Shown: positions 40,440 through 52,600, counted from the first letter of the stretch. The stretch: DNA of 64,000 nt from Caenorhabditis elegans (GCF_000002985.6 NC_003279.8:6572001-6636000); one strand, 5' to 3'. The notes: a model not told the origin generated them from the letters alone. Made by a program: numbers and translations.

Positions 40440-43400
40440 TTATGCTACTTTGTTCTTGTTTTCAGCACGAATTCTATAGGCCTTGATGATCAATGTGACG
40501 GCTACAATTACGATAAGTCCACCGACTCCGAGAACCGAAAGTGTCTGATTATCGTCCTATAAATAATATTTGTTGATAAAAGTTAATATAAACTCGAAAA
40601 GTTCATATAAAATAGAACATAACCCACCATAATATCCATAATTTTTTCTTTTGCGAACTCGTAGACTTGTTCAATTGCAGTTGGTGGTTCAGGAACCCTA
40701 AAAACCGAAACAAAATCTATTAATAAAAAATCAAGAATACAATATATTACCTGTGTCCTCTCTGCTCTTTGTATTTATGCAAAGCAAAATTAGTGAGACT
40801 TCTGGCATCTTTAGCAGATTCCTTGTAACGATACATCTTTCCGCGGTGAAACCTTAACTATTCGTTGAAGCCTGATAGGTCGAAAGTATTCACTTACAAC
40901 AAGAAAACAGGGCAATCTCGTTCCTCAATATGGAATCTTTCAGTTACATCATCATTGACCGAAATTTCGATTTTACCAACATTAACAAGGCCTCGAAGTC
41001 TGCAAATGGAGATTTAAGTACTTTTGGCTTTTATGCTCATTATTTTCCCTAGAAAAAAACCTAATTGTGTTTTTTTCCCAGAATCGTTTTTTGTAGGGAT
41101 ACCGCTGGTCTGATCTTGGACAGGCTTTGAATTAACTTAAAGCAACCGTCTAAAGTAGAGAGTCAAGTATTAAGAATAGGTAAATATGTTGTCAAAAATC
41201 CCACATTTTTTGGAAAATTTGGCAATTTACCAAAACTTTGGAATATATACGAGCCACTGCTGAATCTATTCTATGCAACTTTTGATATTAGTAAATTTAA
41301 AATAATAAAAAAGAAAAAACTTACTTGTGTGCAACTGTTTCCCAAAGTGGAACAAATGCATTGCTATTTCCTTCATCAGCATCATAAAACATTACAAACC
41401 AATCAATAGATCCCTCGTCTGGAGAATGAGAATCAGTTCTTGATTCAAAAGTATCATCTGTCAAATCCCACGTGGCAACTTCTTCGTGAGCACGGAGCCA
41501 ACGGAGGAGAGTTTCAGAGTCTTTGAAGTCTCCTGAAATTTGAATTTTCTTCATTGCGAGAACTTCTAATTTACTCACCGTCATACAAAATTGGATTCTT
41601 TCTTCTATAGTAAACTAATGATGGGAATACATTAATTCCTAATTCTCTAGCCACAGATCTGTCATTTGTTTTTACAACTTGTACGTATCCAGTTGCTTCA
41701 ATATCATCGTCGATCTCCTCGACTTCGGATAAAGCTTCGGTACATGTTGGGCAAGGTACTTTTCCGTCGTCTGTAATTATGCGTTTGGAGTAATCAAAGA
41801 ACAATAACTTAATTTTATAGATAAAAATACATGTGAAAGTTGGAACAATACTTTATTAATTCAAAAGTTATTTCAAAAAATTAGAGCTGTAGCTTGCTGA
41901 AAAATTCTTATAGATTTTTTTGTAACTTTGGTGGTTTTTTTCAAACTTCCGAATTTTTTTTCAACCCGATAATATTTCTCTATATATATTTTTTTAATTT
42001 TCAAACAACTGTATGAATCTTTAATGTAATATTAAGAGTTTTGACATGATTAATTATTCACACACAGTAAAAAGTTTACAGTAGGTGTTACAATAATTCC
42101 CAATTTTTTCTTGTCAGCTTGATTTCTTGTTTGATTAGTAATTTAAAACTTCAAAGTGTTATTAATTTTCGATGCAAACGTTTCTTTCCAAAGCGTCATT
42201 GGATAATCTACAATAATCTGAATGTAGATTGATGCTTGATCAGTAAGTCGACCAACTTTGACACTTCCACCAAAGGAATGGTTGTGCAAAGAAAGAAAAA
42301 CTTGAGCAAATAGTTTGGCGGTAGTATAAAAAGGCCTGTCCCTCTGTTCAAATCAAGAACTCACCCATTCTTCTTACCAATTTAAACATGAACGCTAAAT
42401 TGTAAGTTTTTCAATAATTTGATAATTTTTAATGCAATCAATTTCCAGCCTTCTCTGTGTCTTGGCACTTGCCATGTGCTCAATTGTTCAAGAAACAACT
42501 GCTCAATACTATGGATACTCTTCATATTACCCATCATACTATGGAGGATATGGTCTCGGAGCATACAATGGATATTATGGTGGATCATATGGGTACGGAG
42601 GATATGGATATTATGGAAAGAGAGAAGCTGGATTCGGACCATCTAATCAAGGCAATTAACTCTGTGTTTCTCTATCTTCCCACAATAAAATAACGAAACA
42701 ATTTTTTATTCTGGCTCGAACAAACAAAATGAACAAAAAGTTTAACAAAAGCAAAAAGTTTGCCATAAAACTTATACATGTATGTATATTATATATTTTT
42801 GCAAAACACATTTCAGATGTCAGAAAAATAACTTTTTGAGCCCAAGTTTGGATACCCCTTGAAATCAATGACTTTTGAAATAATACTAGGTTCCTCCAAA
42901 AAATTATCGACAGAGGAACCTTGTTTAAAAGCTCTCTGAAATTTTTTTGATAATTTTATTTTGTTTTTGAAATCTGACTTTTTTCATCAAGCTCAAGAAT
43001 GAAAATTTCTGGTTTTTTCTCTAATTGTAAGGCTGTATAAGGTCAGTACATCTGTACGACAGCAACATACTTATGAATATCATAACTCAATTAAAGATAA
43101 CACAAAAATTTCACATTTGTACCTAGTGTAAGACTTTAATCAATTTTAAATAATTTTAAAAGATCAGTTCAAATTTCGAAAACAATTTACAAAAGCTTAC
43201 ACAAGAAAATCACCAAATTCTTGGATGCGTCACGAAGGATCTCATCAATTCTATCCTCATCTACATCGTCAATTGAATTATCATCATCCTTGTGCTTTGA
43301 AGATAATGCTTTTGGTGGTGGTGCTGGTGCTTCTTTGACTGCTGATTTCTTTGATTTTTTAGCAGGGGCTGGTGGTGCAACGTCGTCGGCTACGGTCACC

Positions 43401-43883
43401 TAGTAGTAAAAAAGATTAGTAACAAAAATCAGGAAAGAATGAAAATTCCAACTTTTGCGCACGTATTTTTTCAATAACTTTTAGTCAATCTCCCTGTTTG
43501 ACTTTATTCTAAAATGAGAATGCACGCCAACTTTTTAATCAGCTCTTCAAATTTTATCTGATTGGTTTGAATATGGGCGGAGCAAATCGCTTATTGGTTT
43601 TGCAATTTGCATTTCGGAGGAAATTCAAATAGGAGGGTTTAGTTAAAATTGGATAACCGCCTTTTTAAGATATGGTAGTCTTCATTCTTTACTCGTTTTT
43701 ATTTTGTGATGATTCAGATTTTCCGTATTTAAAAACAAAATCCCCATTAACAAACAACATCTCCACTTTTGAACAAATTACCTTCAAATTCTTATCCTTC
43801 TTTTTTGCATCAACATGAGTACTCAGAAAGACCAAAAATATCACTGACACTGTTATCAGTGTCAGAAATGACGACGTCTTCAT
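40440..43883 (-). CDS. Two-domain thioredoxin-like ER membrane protein
   Basis: Eight exons (43782-43883, 43201-43399, 41579-41770, 41325-41532, 40898-40999, 40751-40852, 40628-40697, 40440-40556) join in phase to 363 residues. A signal peptide (MKTSSFLTLITVSVIFLVFL) is followed by a Lys/Ala/Pro-rich linker. The first thioredoxin-like domain is NLVIFLYDGKVPCPTCTEAL, with a CPTC pair at residues 107-110 and the cis-proline loop FPSLVYY. A second, thioredoxin-like domain without CxxC begins DWFVMFYDADEG. One membrane helix (LGVGGLIVIVAVTLIIKAY) near residues 332-350 precedes a basic tail. This is a type I membrane thiol-disulfide protein of the TMX sort, probably in the ER. CPTC is not the usual CGHC, so its redox strength is uncertain. 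Its second intron (41771-43200) hosts a plus-strand gene. Confidence 0.85.
42325..42332 (+). promoter_or_regulatory. TATA box of the nested peptide gene
   Basis: TATAAAAA lies 56 nt upstream of the ATG at 42388, the expected spacing for a short 5' UTR. Confidence 0.6.
42388..42659 (+). CDS. Secreted YG-rich peptide precursor, nested in an intron
   Basis: Two exons (42388-42401 and 42449-42659) encode 74 residues. A clear signal peptide (MNAKFLLCVLALAMCSIVQE) ends near TTAQ. The mature part is almost all Tyr, Gly and Ser (YYGYSSYYPSYYGGYGLGAY, then GGSYGYGGYGYYGKRE). GKR is a dibasic cleavage site preceded by the amidation glycine, so processing could release an amidated YG-rich peptide and a short acidic tail (EAGFGPSNQGN). 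This resembles the YGGYG neuropeptide-like or antimicrobial peptides of nematode epidermis, but I cannot assign a member. The gene has its own TATA box and an AATAAA at 42684-42689, and it runs opposite to its host gene. Confidence 0.8.
42684..42689 (+). terminator. Polyadenylation signal of the nested peptide gene
   Basis: AATAAA lies 25 nt after the stop codon. Confidence 0.65.
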
Positions 43884-44303
43884 TTCACCAATCCAAACAA
43901 AACAAAAATCAATCAATACCAATAGAAGAAGAAGAAGAAGAAAAATCAGTGATGAGAAGAAGAGGGCCTACCCGACGGACGGGGCGATTCCAGGACATCA
44001 TTACACTCTGAAGGGAGCCCATGTGTCTGATGCTCTCTTCATATTGAATACTCTTTTCAAAACTTGGGTGGATCAAGGCAAATAGTGAGAAAATGCAGAG
44101 AAATAAGAAGTCAAGAGATTTAGGGATACTGACGAAGTGGGAGGATGAATGCAAGATTTAGAAAAAGATGTTTGCCAAATTAGCACTTAATTTAACAATT
44201 TGAGATGAAAAATTAAACTAATTATACACGTGAACTTGAAATATTGAGCAATTTGATGGAAAGAAAGTGATAAACACGTTTCAAGATTATTTTCAAGTTC
44301 AAC
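43884..44303. promoter_or_regulatory. Divergent promoter region
   Basis: A 420-bp spacer separates the start codons of the minus-strand thioredoxin-like gene and the plus-strand tetraspanin gene, so both promoters must lie here or overlap. A GAAGAAGAAGAAGAAGAA run is at about 43925-43942. A minus-strand open frame here lacks an ATG and is not called. Confidence 0.5.
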
Positions 44304-46542
44304 ATGTTTTCAAGACGCCGAAGAGGACACGCTGGAACTGATGAAGAAATTGTTAAAACAGAAGATGCCGAACCGGAGCCATTTGAAGAAATGGTACAGG
44401 ACAGTTCATTTTATGTTTTCAAGATGTTTTGAATTCGGTGTTAATAAATTGATAAGTTTTAAAGTCTAAACTCAAAAAATAACCAAAAAACTAATGCAGT
44501 CTATAAAAAACGGCATTAAAATTGTATCATTATAGTACTCAGTCTTCCGTATTGTTGCACTTTATGAGATGTTAATTCATGGTCAATGGAAGTATATGGC
44601 AAACTATTTATCCAAAAAAAGAACTCAATTGGTACTTGGAATGTACATTGGAGCAGCATTTGAACTCGTTAGATTTGTGTGGTAAATTGTTTAATAGATA
44701 TTTAATGAACATTCTAAATATTCAGTGCGCTGGTAATTGCGATTGTGTTGATTCTGTTGCGAATGTCTGTATTGCTTCCACTATACAGTGACTCGATTAT
44801 TGGAAATTTATCATGGATTTGTGAAATGAATTATCTTGCATTTTGGATTGCCCTCATCGTTTTTGGTCTCATTGTTATTCAGTTTACTGTGTATCAATGT
44901 CGTAATCCAACATATGTAGTCATATCGACAAGCATCAATTTTATTTTCTCAATTATCCTAATCACAGCTTTGATTCATACAGGTAATCTTCTTTCAGTAT
45001 TTAAATGCCAACATAATTTAAATCCAAACAAAACAAATATGATTCTACAACAGAAAACATTAAAAAAAGTCTTCTGAAATAATGGAACTGTTCTAATAAG
45101 TTTCAATTAAGTTTTAATTTCAGTGATCTTGAAAGACAATAAAGAAGCATTTTTGAAAGAAGGTTTGCACAAAAAAACTCTATTTTCTGGAACAATGTCA
45201 GAAATGAGAACATATCAAGCTAGAATGAAGTGCTGTGGAGTTGAAGGAGCGGATGACTACAGTAAAAGTCATATAATGACATATGTAAACCCGGTGAGTG
45301 ACGGATTGAATGAAGTCCATTATCACATACCATTTGGAGTATTTACTGGAGAAGTACTATGAAATACATTTCTCAACAAGGCGCGTGCTTCAAATAGAGT
45401 ATTTTAAACTATTTTACGAATAATAATGAAACAGCTTGTTAGCTTTTCAACATATGAAACATCGTTCTCTGAGTTTTAGAAAAGTTTCTAGACCGGTTTT
45501 CCAGTGCTCCTACAACCCCAACTCTCTAACCCTTTCAAATCCAAAAACTCCTTTTTCAAAACTACAAACTCCAACTATAACAGGCGGAAAAATATCAGTA
45601 TTTTATAAAGGATTATCTTATTTGAAGCTCACCAACAAAACAATTCGAGTTCCTGTGACTCGGGAATTCTCAATCTACGAATATCACTTCTACAGTATTC
45701 CGATGTCGTGCTGCCGAAAATTTGATGGGGTTGTGTTTATTTTTTTTAAAAGTTGCACAATTGCTTTGTTACCAAACAAAGTGTGTTGTGCAGAATCAAT
45801 GACATTAATGACGGAAAATGGATGAATTATAAGAAACTTAAAGTATTTCTTCTATAAAAATTATATTGGCAATGAAGAAAACGGTTAGCGTACTCTGTGA
45901 AATTTAGGTGTTCTCAACGTAATCTGACATCTGAAGAAACGCAAGAAGTGCGGAAATATGCAGAAGTTGGAAAATGGGATTTGATGCTCAAGTACTTTGT
46001 CATGCCAGAGTAAGTTGATTGAGTTTTTATTTTACAAAACAGTATGAAAATTACACTTTATAAATAAATAAATATTTTCTGAATTTCTCCATGTACTCCC
46101 CTGTACACATAAAATTTTATTTCAGATTAGGTTTGTATTGGTCAAGAGGATGTCTGACGGAATACGTGGATTCAATTGAAACTTATATTACTGTATTGAT
46201 TTCAACTCTTGTCATTTTTGCTTTGTTCACTGCGTTGACTATCGGATTTGTTATTGTTCTTTTATTGTATGAGGATGGAATCGGGCACATTGTATCAGAT
46301 ACAAAAATGTTCGGAGTTGAAAGAAATACGGGAGTTCATTTTTTGATGAGCTTGGATATGATGTAAGAACTTTCAGACGTTTCATTAACTTAATTATGAT
46401 ACTTTTTATTTTCAGGAACAGTGATTTCCAGGATGACTTTAGTTTGATTGAATTCCTTCGAAACACTGATATTGATCGCTTTGTAGCTGGTGATAAACTC
46501 GGGGACACAATAAATGGAAGAAAAGATGCCGAGAAAGCTTGA
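44304..46542 (+). CDS. Tetraspanin with a long second extracellular loop
   Basis: Eight exons (44304-44393, 44536-44681, 44726-44982, 45124-45293, 45505-45734, 45908-46009, 46126-46362, 46416-46542) give 452 residues. There are four membrane helices: ALVIAIVLILLRMSVLLPLY, LAFWIALIVFGLIVIQFTVY, STSINFIFSIILITALIH and ISTLVIFALFTALTIGFVIV. The large loop between helices 3 and 4 has the tetraspanin cysteines: CCG at 201-203, PMSCC near 287-291, and GC at 340-341. Tetraspanins organise membrane microdomains with partner receptors. The loop, near 160 residues, is longer than usual because of an inserted Pro/Thr/Ser/Lys-rich stretch. The charged N-terminal tail (MFSRRRRGHAGTDEE) is also long. The exon 5 to 6 join (45734/45908) uses a weak donor and is the least certain junction. 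Confidence 0.82.
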
Positions 46543-46612
46543 AATTCGAATTAAGAAATGACGTAATGATAACTTTTTAAATACTTTTTACTTATCGAAT
46601 CTCGTTTTTTAA

Positions 46613-46618
46613 AATAAA
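46613..46618 (+). terminator. Polyadenylation signal of the tetraspanin gene
   Basis: AATAAA lies about 70 nt after the stop codon. Confidence 0.65.
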
Positions 46619-46979
46619 GTTTTCATTATTGTTTTTGATTTCGTCATTCTAATTTATTTCATCTTCATTATTATTGTTTCCTCGCAGTTTACTGAAATGC
46701 TCTTTTTTAAATGATTCTTGACGCCAGGAAAATGTAAAATTTGTTGCCATAACATTTTCTCGTGGCAAAATCGATTCAAATTTATTTTATTACAAGTTTT
46801 CAAAGTTGCAAAACTACGATAGTTGTTTTTATTTAAACAATGTAAAAGTACACGACAGTTGTCTCAATTGATATCACCGCGATGACAGCACCGTCTGAAT
46901 AAAACCAAAAAGGTAACATTTCACAATTCAACAATTGAAAGCAATCGAGACAGTCGAAGATTCATTGTAGAAAATAGAT

Positions 46980-47046
46980 ATTGAAATACATAGCTATTTA
47001 GCATTGAAATACATATCTATTAAGCTCAAGTGAGCTTTAAATAGAT
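46980..47046. repeat. Tandem 23-mer pair and inverted repeat
   Basis: Two adjacent copies of a 22-23-mer (TTGAAATACATAGCTATTTA and TTGAAATACATATCTATTAA cores) occupy 46980-47025. They overlap an inverted repeat (ATCTATTAAGCTCA against TGAGCTTTAAATAGAT) spanning about 47015-47046, just upstream of the ATG at 47053. Confidence 0.6.
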
Positions 47047-47052
47047 AAGCGG

Positions 47053-47610
47053 ATGGCATACGAGTTGAGCCGTGTTTCTAAAGTTCATTTTCAAGCGAAA
47101 ACTCTCTTCCATTTGTTTGAGTTTTACAACTGTTTAAAATACATTTTTACAATTTTTATTCTGCCCCTTTACTTGCAAACAAGATGTATTGTAGAAAAAA
47201 GTGAAACACTGGTAAATCCATCCTCTTTCTTTACGTCATCTGCTTCCGTAGACATAATCTCGCTTTCAATTGTGCCAAGTTGTTTCATCGAAAAAGAGTG
47301 AAACCGCAGCGGCTACATGTGATCCAAATACTTTTCGGCTTATACATCGTCCTCTTACTTTCGGACATTATCTTTTTGCCAAAAACTGCATTTTTGCTTT
47401 ATGCTGTATGTATGGTTTCATTCGTCGGTATTATGTCATCACTGTATCCGCGCGGTAAGAGAGAAATGGTTCCGGATGGCAGATTTCGGACAAAAAACGA
47501 AGAAGACAGTGATGACACACACCATTTCAGATTGCCAAAAGTCTCGCAAAGTCAACAAAGTATCTTTGTTTGTTTTTGTAGATTACGTAAATCTTATGGT
47601 AAGTAGTTGA
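47053..47610 (+). CDS. Tentative small multi-pass membrane protein
   Basis: The best-supported part is exon 47280-47454, with two hydrophobic helices (LHVIQILFGLYIVLLLSDII and FLLYAVCMVSFVGIMSSLY) after a basic stretch (FHRKRVKPQRL). A good donor (CGCGGTAAGAG) at 47455 and acceptor (ATTTCAG) at 47530 join it to 47531-47610, ending DYVNLMVSS and TGA. The upstream exon 47053-47211 (MAYELSRVSKVHF, with its own hydrophobic stretch) fits in phase only by using a weak GCCAAG acceptor at 47279, so the start is uncertain. No family is recognised. Confidence 0.4.
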
Positions 47611-48634
47611 AGCAAATTGGAATATATATGATAATTGTATTATCAAGACAGCTTCAATGTTCAGAATAGATGCAAAATTCCATATAGTCGTAAGTTTATG
47701 TTAGATCTTCCGAATTGATTGAAGAGAAATATAGAAGTCATACATATACATATACTCCACATCAAAGAATCAGAAACAAGGGCACAATGGGTTACTTTTA
47801 AGAAATGTGTCATCATTTTACACCTATACTCCACATATACAATTCTCAAAACACTTTCAGAATGTTCGCCGACACCGACTCCTAAACACCCTAAAATCTG
47901 TAAAATTCTGAACAAAACACCGTTCTCCGAGCAATTTTCAGATTTTCGCAAAAAACTTCAAACCGATTTTGTGGTATCTTACCATTTGGGACCAATCCGG
48001 CAAAAAAAACGATAAATGTTTCTGAAAAATATACCATTTACTAAGTCAGGGGAAAATAGTTCCGCCGCTTGAATGTTTGAAATTACATACTCGAGATAAG
48101 CATCCGACTATCCCGACTGGCGGTACTCTGACTGGAGGTACCTTTAAGATCCTCTTACTTGAATATTGAAAGAAATTGATTTTACCTAGAGTTTCTTGAG
48201 TCAAACGCGGAAAATAAAAGTGTTCATTGTGAAACAAGTAAACTCATCTACTAACCTTGCTCACAAGACTGATTTTGAATTGGGTCGTAGGGGTTCAAGA
48301 CAGATTCCATTATAATAAAGGAAATAGACTACTACTGGCTTTATTTCTTATTGAATGCTATTTATTCTCATGCCAACTACTATAATTCGTTATCATAGAA
48401 TACTCATAATCAGATTCACACCGTCAACTCTCATATCACTGCATCGTTTAACAAAAAAAGGCTTCTCCCCCCGTTCTCTCCTTCTTCCTAAATCTGTTTC
48501 TGCCACCCCGACAATTGTTTAGCCATCGTTTTCGTCGTGCAAGAGGAGCCATCTCATAATCGTCTCCTCCTCCTCTTCTACCGAAACGGGTTTTGTACCT
48601 AAGAGGAAAAGTGGGCGGAGATGTGTTGATCCGG
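47611..48634. other. Intergenic stretch
   Basis: No supported gene. A 98-codon open frame at 47719-48015 lacks an ATG and splice signals. The last part is the promoter region of the Gly/Pro-rich gene. Confidence 0.45.
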
Positions 48635-48642
48635 TATAAAAA
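48635..48642 (+). promoter_or_regulatory. TATA box of the Gly/Pro/Ala-rich gene
   Basis: TATAAAAA within CCGGTATAAAAAGGACG lies about 100 nt upstream of the ATG at 48742. Confidence 0.6.
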
Positions 48643-48741
48643 GGACGACGGTTGGCATGCCAATGAGCCATTTTACTTTCTATCTTTCCTTTCATCTCCC
48701 TTGCAGCTTTTACAGCTTCCCCACTTTTCTATACACAGAAA

Positions 48742-49166
48742 ATGGTTAGTTTCTGAAAATCTCAAGTTTTTTTATTTATATTCATTCAATCCTAGATTGC
48801 CCGTCTCGCCATCGCCGCTCTTCTTGTCTCAAGCTCTCTTGCCTGTCTTCCAGGACTTGGAGGACTTGGTGGAGGATGTGGTGGAGCCGCTGCTTCTCCA
48901 TGTGCTGCTCCTCCAATGCCACCACCAGTTTCCTGTGGAGGAGGATGTGGAGCTGCGTAAGTTCCCTGTTAAGTGTACTAGATTGAGTGAAATTGATATT
49001 TTACAGTCCATACCCAGCTGGTCCAATGGCTGCTCCATACTTCGCCCCAGCAGCCATCGCTCCACCACCACCACCACAAGGAGCCGTGATCGGAGTTGGA
49101 GCTCAGCCAGCCGTTTATTCCGCTCCACTTCCAGCTGGAAATGCTTACGTTGGACAAGGAAAATAA
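48742..49166 (+). CDS. Secreted Gly/Pro/Ala-rich small protein
   Basis: Three exons (48742-48744, 48796-48956, 49007-49166) give 107 residues. The first coding exon is only the ATG, and the phase is consistent throughout. A signal peptide (MIARLAIAALLVSSSLACLP) precedes GLGGLGGGCGG, three Cys-containing Gly/Pro/Ala repeats (SPCAAPPMPPPVSCGGGC) and a Pro/Ala tail (APAAIAPPPPPQGAVIGVGA). It looks like an extracellular or cuticle-associated structural protein, with no enzyme motif. Codon use is strongly biased (GGA, CCA, GCT), typical of highly expressed worm genes. AATAAA lies at 49274-49279. The family is not recognised. Confidence 0.8.
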
Positions 49167-49686
49167 ATGGAAAAACAGTGAATAACTGGTCCATAGCCAT
49201 CTATTGATCTTCTTATCTTCATAATTTCTGTATATTTGTTGGTTATTTTTATTTTATTATTTGACAATTTTTAAATAAATGGTGACAGTTGAAATGAGCA
49301 GGAATTACTAAAGAAAATGATATTTGTAAAAAATTGGAGCAATTGACACTTTCTGAAAATCCTGACAACGAAAAGCTTATTCATAATCAAAAATTTTTGA
49401 CACCTAGGGATACAATTTGCGTCCAATTATGTCTTAATATTCTGTTCAAAAACTGTTTGTAACTTTATCGTTAAAAGAAGTTTAACAGACATGTTTTCAA
49501 GAGACGGAACAAAAAGGAAAAAAAAGACTACTCGTGGAAAACAACAGTATCCTTTCATTGCAAAAATGAATTCTTACAGTTTGATGCTCATTTTCCATGT
49601 TACCACACACTTATAACTTTCAGTTCATGATCATTATTATTTTATTTGATGTTTATTAAATTGTTAGCCAGTTTATGAATTCAAAA
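49167..49686. other. Convergent spacer before acr-11
   Basis: It holds the 3' UTRs of the plus-strand Gly/Pro-rich gene (AATAAA at 49274) and the minus-strand acr-11. No exon is evident. Confidence 0.5.
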
Positions 49687-52600
49687 TTAGGCAATAATAT
49701 GAGGCGCTGACATCATAATAGCCAATATTGAAATAACAATAAAAACGGTGAAAAGTAGAAGACACGCTCTATCGACGACCATCGCCGCGAATCTCCAATC
49801 CGTTTGAATCCTTTCATCATGTTCTTCCTTGTTATAAAAAGCAACAACTCTTCTTAATTCTGTATGAACCGAATGAAGAAGTAGAATTTGTGCTTCATAT
49901 CCAGCATGATTAGATGGAAGATTGCAGCTGAAAATTGTCACTTTTTAATTCAATAAAACTGTTAAAACTAACTCCAGTGGATTTTTTGGCTTTTTCGGCA
50001 TTTTGTCAGTGCTATCAATCACATTAGCTTTCACAAATTTGTATCCAGGACGTGACATAAAGAGAAGCCAAGGAAGGAATTCCAGAAGTACACGACGTAC
50101 TAGAGGATTCATCTCGTGACTATCAGCACTTCTGAAGTGTAAATTAAGGACAACAATGGTGAAGACAACCGAAGCAGAAACAACGAGCATACAGCAGGAG
50201 AAGAATACTCCTGAAATAATTTATATTATATTCGTTATACTCGCGATTTAGCGCTGGCTTTTTGCTCAAGTTTGCTCAAGAAAACTGGGATCAAAGATTT
50301 TTCAAGCCCGAATTTTTTTCTCAAACTGAACTCTACAATTGTTTTAGAAGCTCCGTCAAATTTGCCTGTAAAATTATTTTTTGGTCAACTTCTGAAATTA
50401 TGTTAGGCAAAAACGGCGTAATTACCAATTTTCAACGATGAGTAAAAAATTCCAAAAATATTTTGAAAAGAAGAACTTTTTTGTATCTACCTCTTTTTTC
50501 TATTAACAGTTTGGTATATGTTTGATTTTTAAAATTCAGGAATACGATAGTTTCTATAAGTCAGACATAAACTGTGTTTTGATTAATTTAATATATCTTC
50601 ACTCTCACATTATCCCTTTCTCACTTGCAGATTACTTGATGATTTGAATGATAATGATGTCTCCCCCTTTCTTTTCCTGAACCAAACTCGAATCGGAATC
50701 AAATCATAGAATAAAGACCAAGTGAAGTCATCACATAATCGAAATTCTCATCTCGTAAATTTACTGACCAATTAATGGCACTGCTTCCGACGTTGGCGGC
50801 GTCATTTCGGAAACCATACTCAGGAAGAACACGATTGCCAACAGGATTGTAACCTCTGAAGATTTACATTTTATGATCAAAATGATTGAAAAAAGGGTTA
50901 TTGATAAGAGTTTTAAACTGACCAAGAGTTATTTTCTCTCCAGCGTCTGGTGGAAACATGAATCCAAGAATTGCCATAAGTGAAATGAGAAGAGATGGAA
51001 TTATTAAGTTAAAACCTGAAATATACTCATAAATATTAGGTTTTTCGGTGGTTTTCTGAATTAATTCTGAATAATGCTTGGTTACTGTAACGCAGAAAAA
51101 ATACAAAACTTCTTTTGTATTTTTTGCCAAGTTGTGTTTGATGTTCATTTACTCTGATTTTCAGAAAGTAAAACTTTTTTTGTCTGTAAAGCGGTTCAAA
51201 TTTTCAGAAATTCAGTTTTAAAAGATTATATTTTAACAGGGGACAGATTTCTAAAATGTTCTGCCAATGTTTTGGCAAGATGTATTTTTTGTTGAAAAGT
51301 TTGATATTTTTGATAAATTCATATACTTGCATATTAAAAGCCTAGGTTGTTTGAGTTTTATTGAAACATAATTAAAATCACTCACTCAGAGAGAAATTTT
51401 GGTCAATTAAAAATCTTGTGATAGGCGAAACTGAGTAATTGCCAATTGACAGTAGATAAAAAATATCATGAACTATTTGAAAAGTTTTCCTTTTTTTTTA
51501 AATACAAAAATTTATCAAATAGAACTTCAAACATACCGTAGTACAGGGTTCTTCTTCGAATATGCAAATAATAATTAACAGTCGGATATGGTTCTGGGCA
51601 GCATTTGTAATAACTGACGACACGTTTTGCGTTTGTACTGATAACCTGCCATTCTCCATTTACCAGGTATGTTGAAAGATCCATTGATTGAGCTGGAAAT
51701 GAGGATATAAATAGAACATTGTATGTCATTTAAAACACGTCAAAAATTTTACTTCCATTAGTGTCATCATCAATTTGTAGATCAATAGCGTAACCATGGA
51801 ATGTCCATGAACCGAATTTCATTTCACAAACTTGATCATCGAATGGAAACCACGTTACGTCGAGTTGACATACAAACTTTAATACACCAGGAGGAATCCA
51901 TACAACAGTTCCTGTGTGATATGTGAGCAAGTTTGATTTGAATGTTGAGTCAAAATCTTCAGCAGCACTGAAATGGATCACTTTTTGGCTATATTTGTTG
52001 GTAATACTACGGTAACTCCTCTATTAGTCTTGCATACAACTAGGCCACTTTGGCAACGATTACCTCGGCTCACAGTTTTATGATAATAGTAAATGTTTAC
52101 TTTTAATCTATCAAAGCTTTTGAAAAAATCTTTGTCCGTAATAAAGATGTTTTAAAACTTAAAAAACAGCTACGGTACTATTTTCAATTTTTTTTCAAAA
52201 TACGCTATTTTCGAATCTCTTTCTCATCAATTCAATATCATGTGTATCGTTTGACATCATAGATTCTAAACCTATATAAAATATACCTATTGTATAATAA
52301 AACATCAGGTTTCCAAATATGATCTGAGCTTCCTGGAAATCGAATATCCTGAATTCCACCGTATTTCTTCGGTTCCCATTGCAATTTATGATCAAACCAT
52401 GTCTGAAAGTTATTTGTTTTTCTTGCTAATAACTATGAACTTAAAGGGAGGTGCATTTATGCGGATGGGTTCCGCAATGTGGTCGACATTTATTGTTGTC
52501 TACAAAAATTGTAAAGGCATTCAAAACGATTCCAGTTTGAAGTTCGTATAAAATAATTTTGTACTCAAATGCTATTTATGCTCTGAGAGCCTTCAACCAA

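Noticed and set aside
43909..44154. Minus-strand 81-codon open frame with a hydrophobic leader-like stretch
   Set aside because: It begins with TTG, not ATG, has no paired splice sites, and lies in the divergent promoter.
46860..46910. Possible C/D-box small nucleolar RNA (CGATGACA ... GTCTGA)
   Set aside because: The boxes are too close together and no terminal stem is present.
48448..48663. Arg-rich minus-strand open frame
   Set aside because: Antisense to the promoter of the Gly/Pro-rich gene, with no introns or signals of its own.
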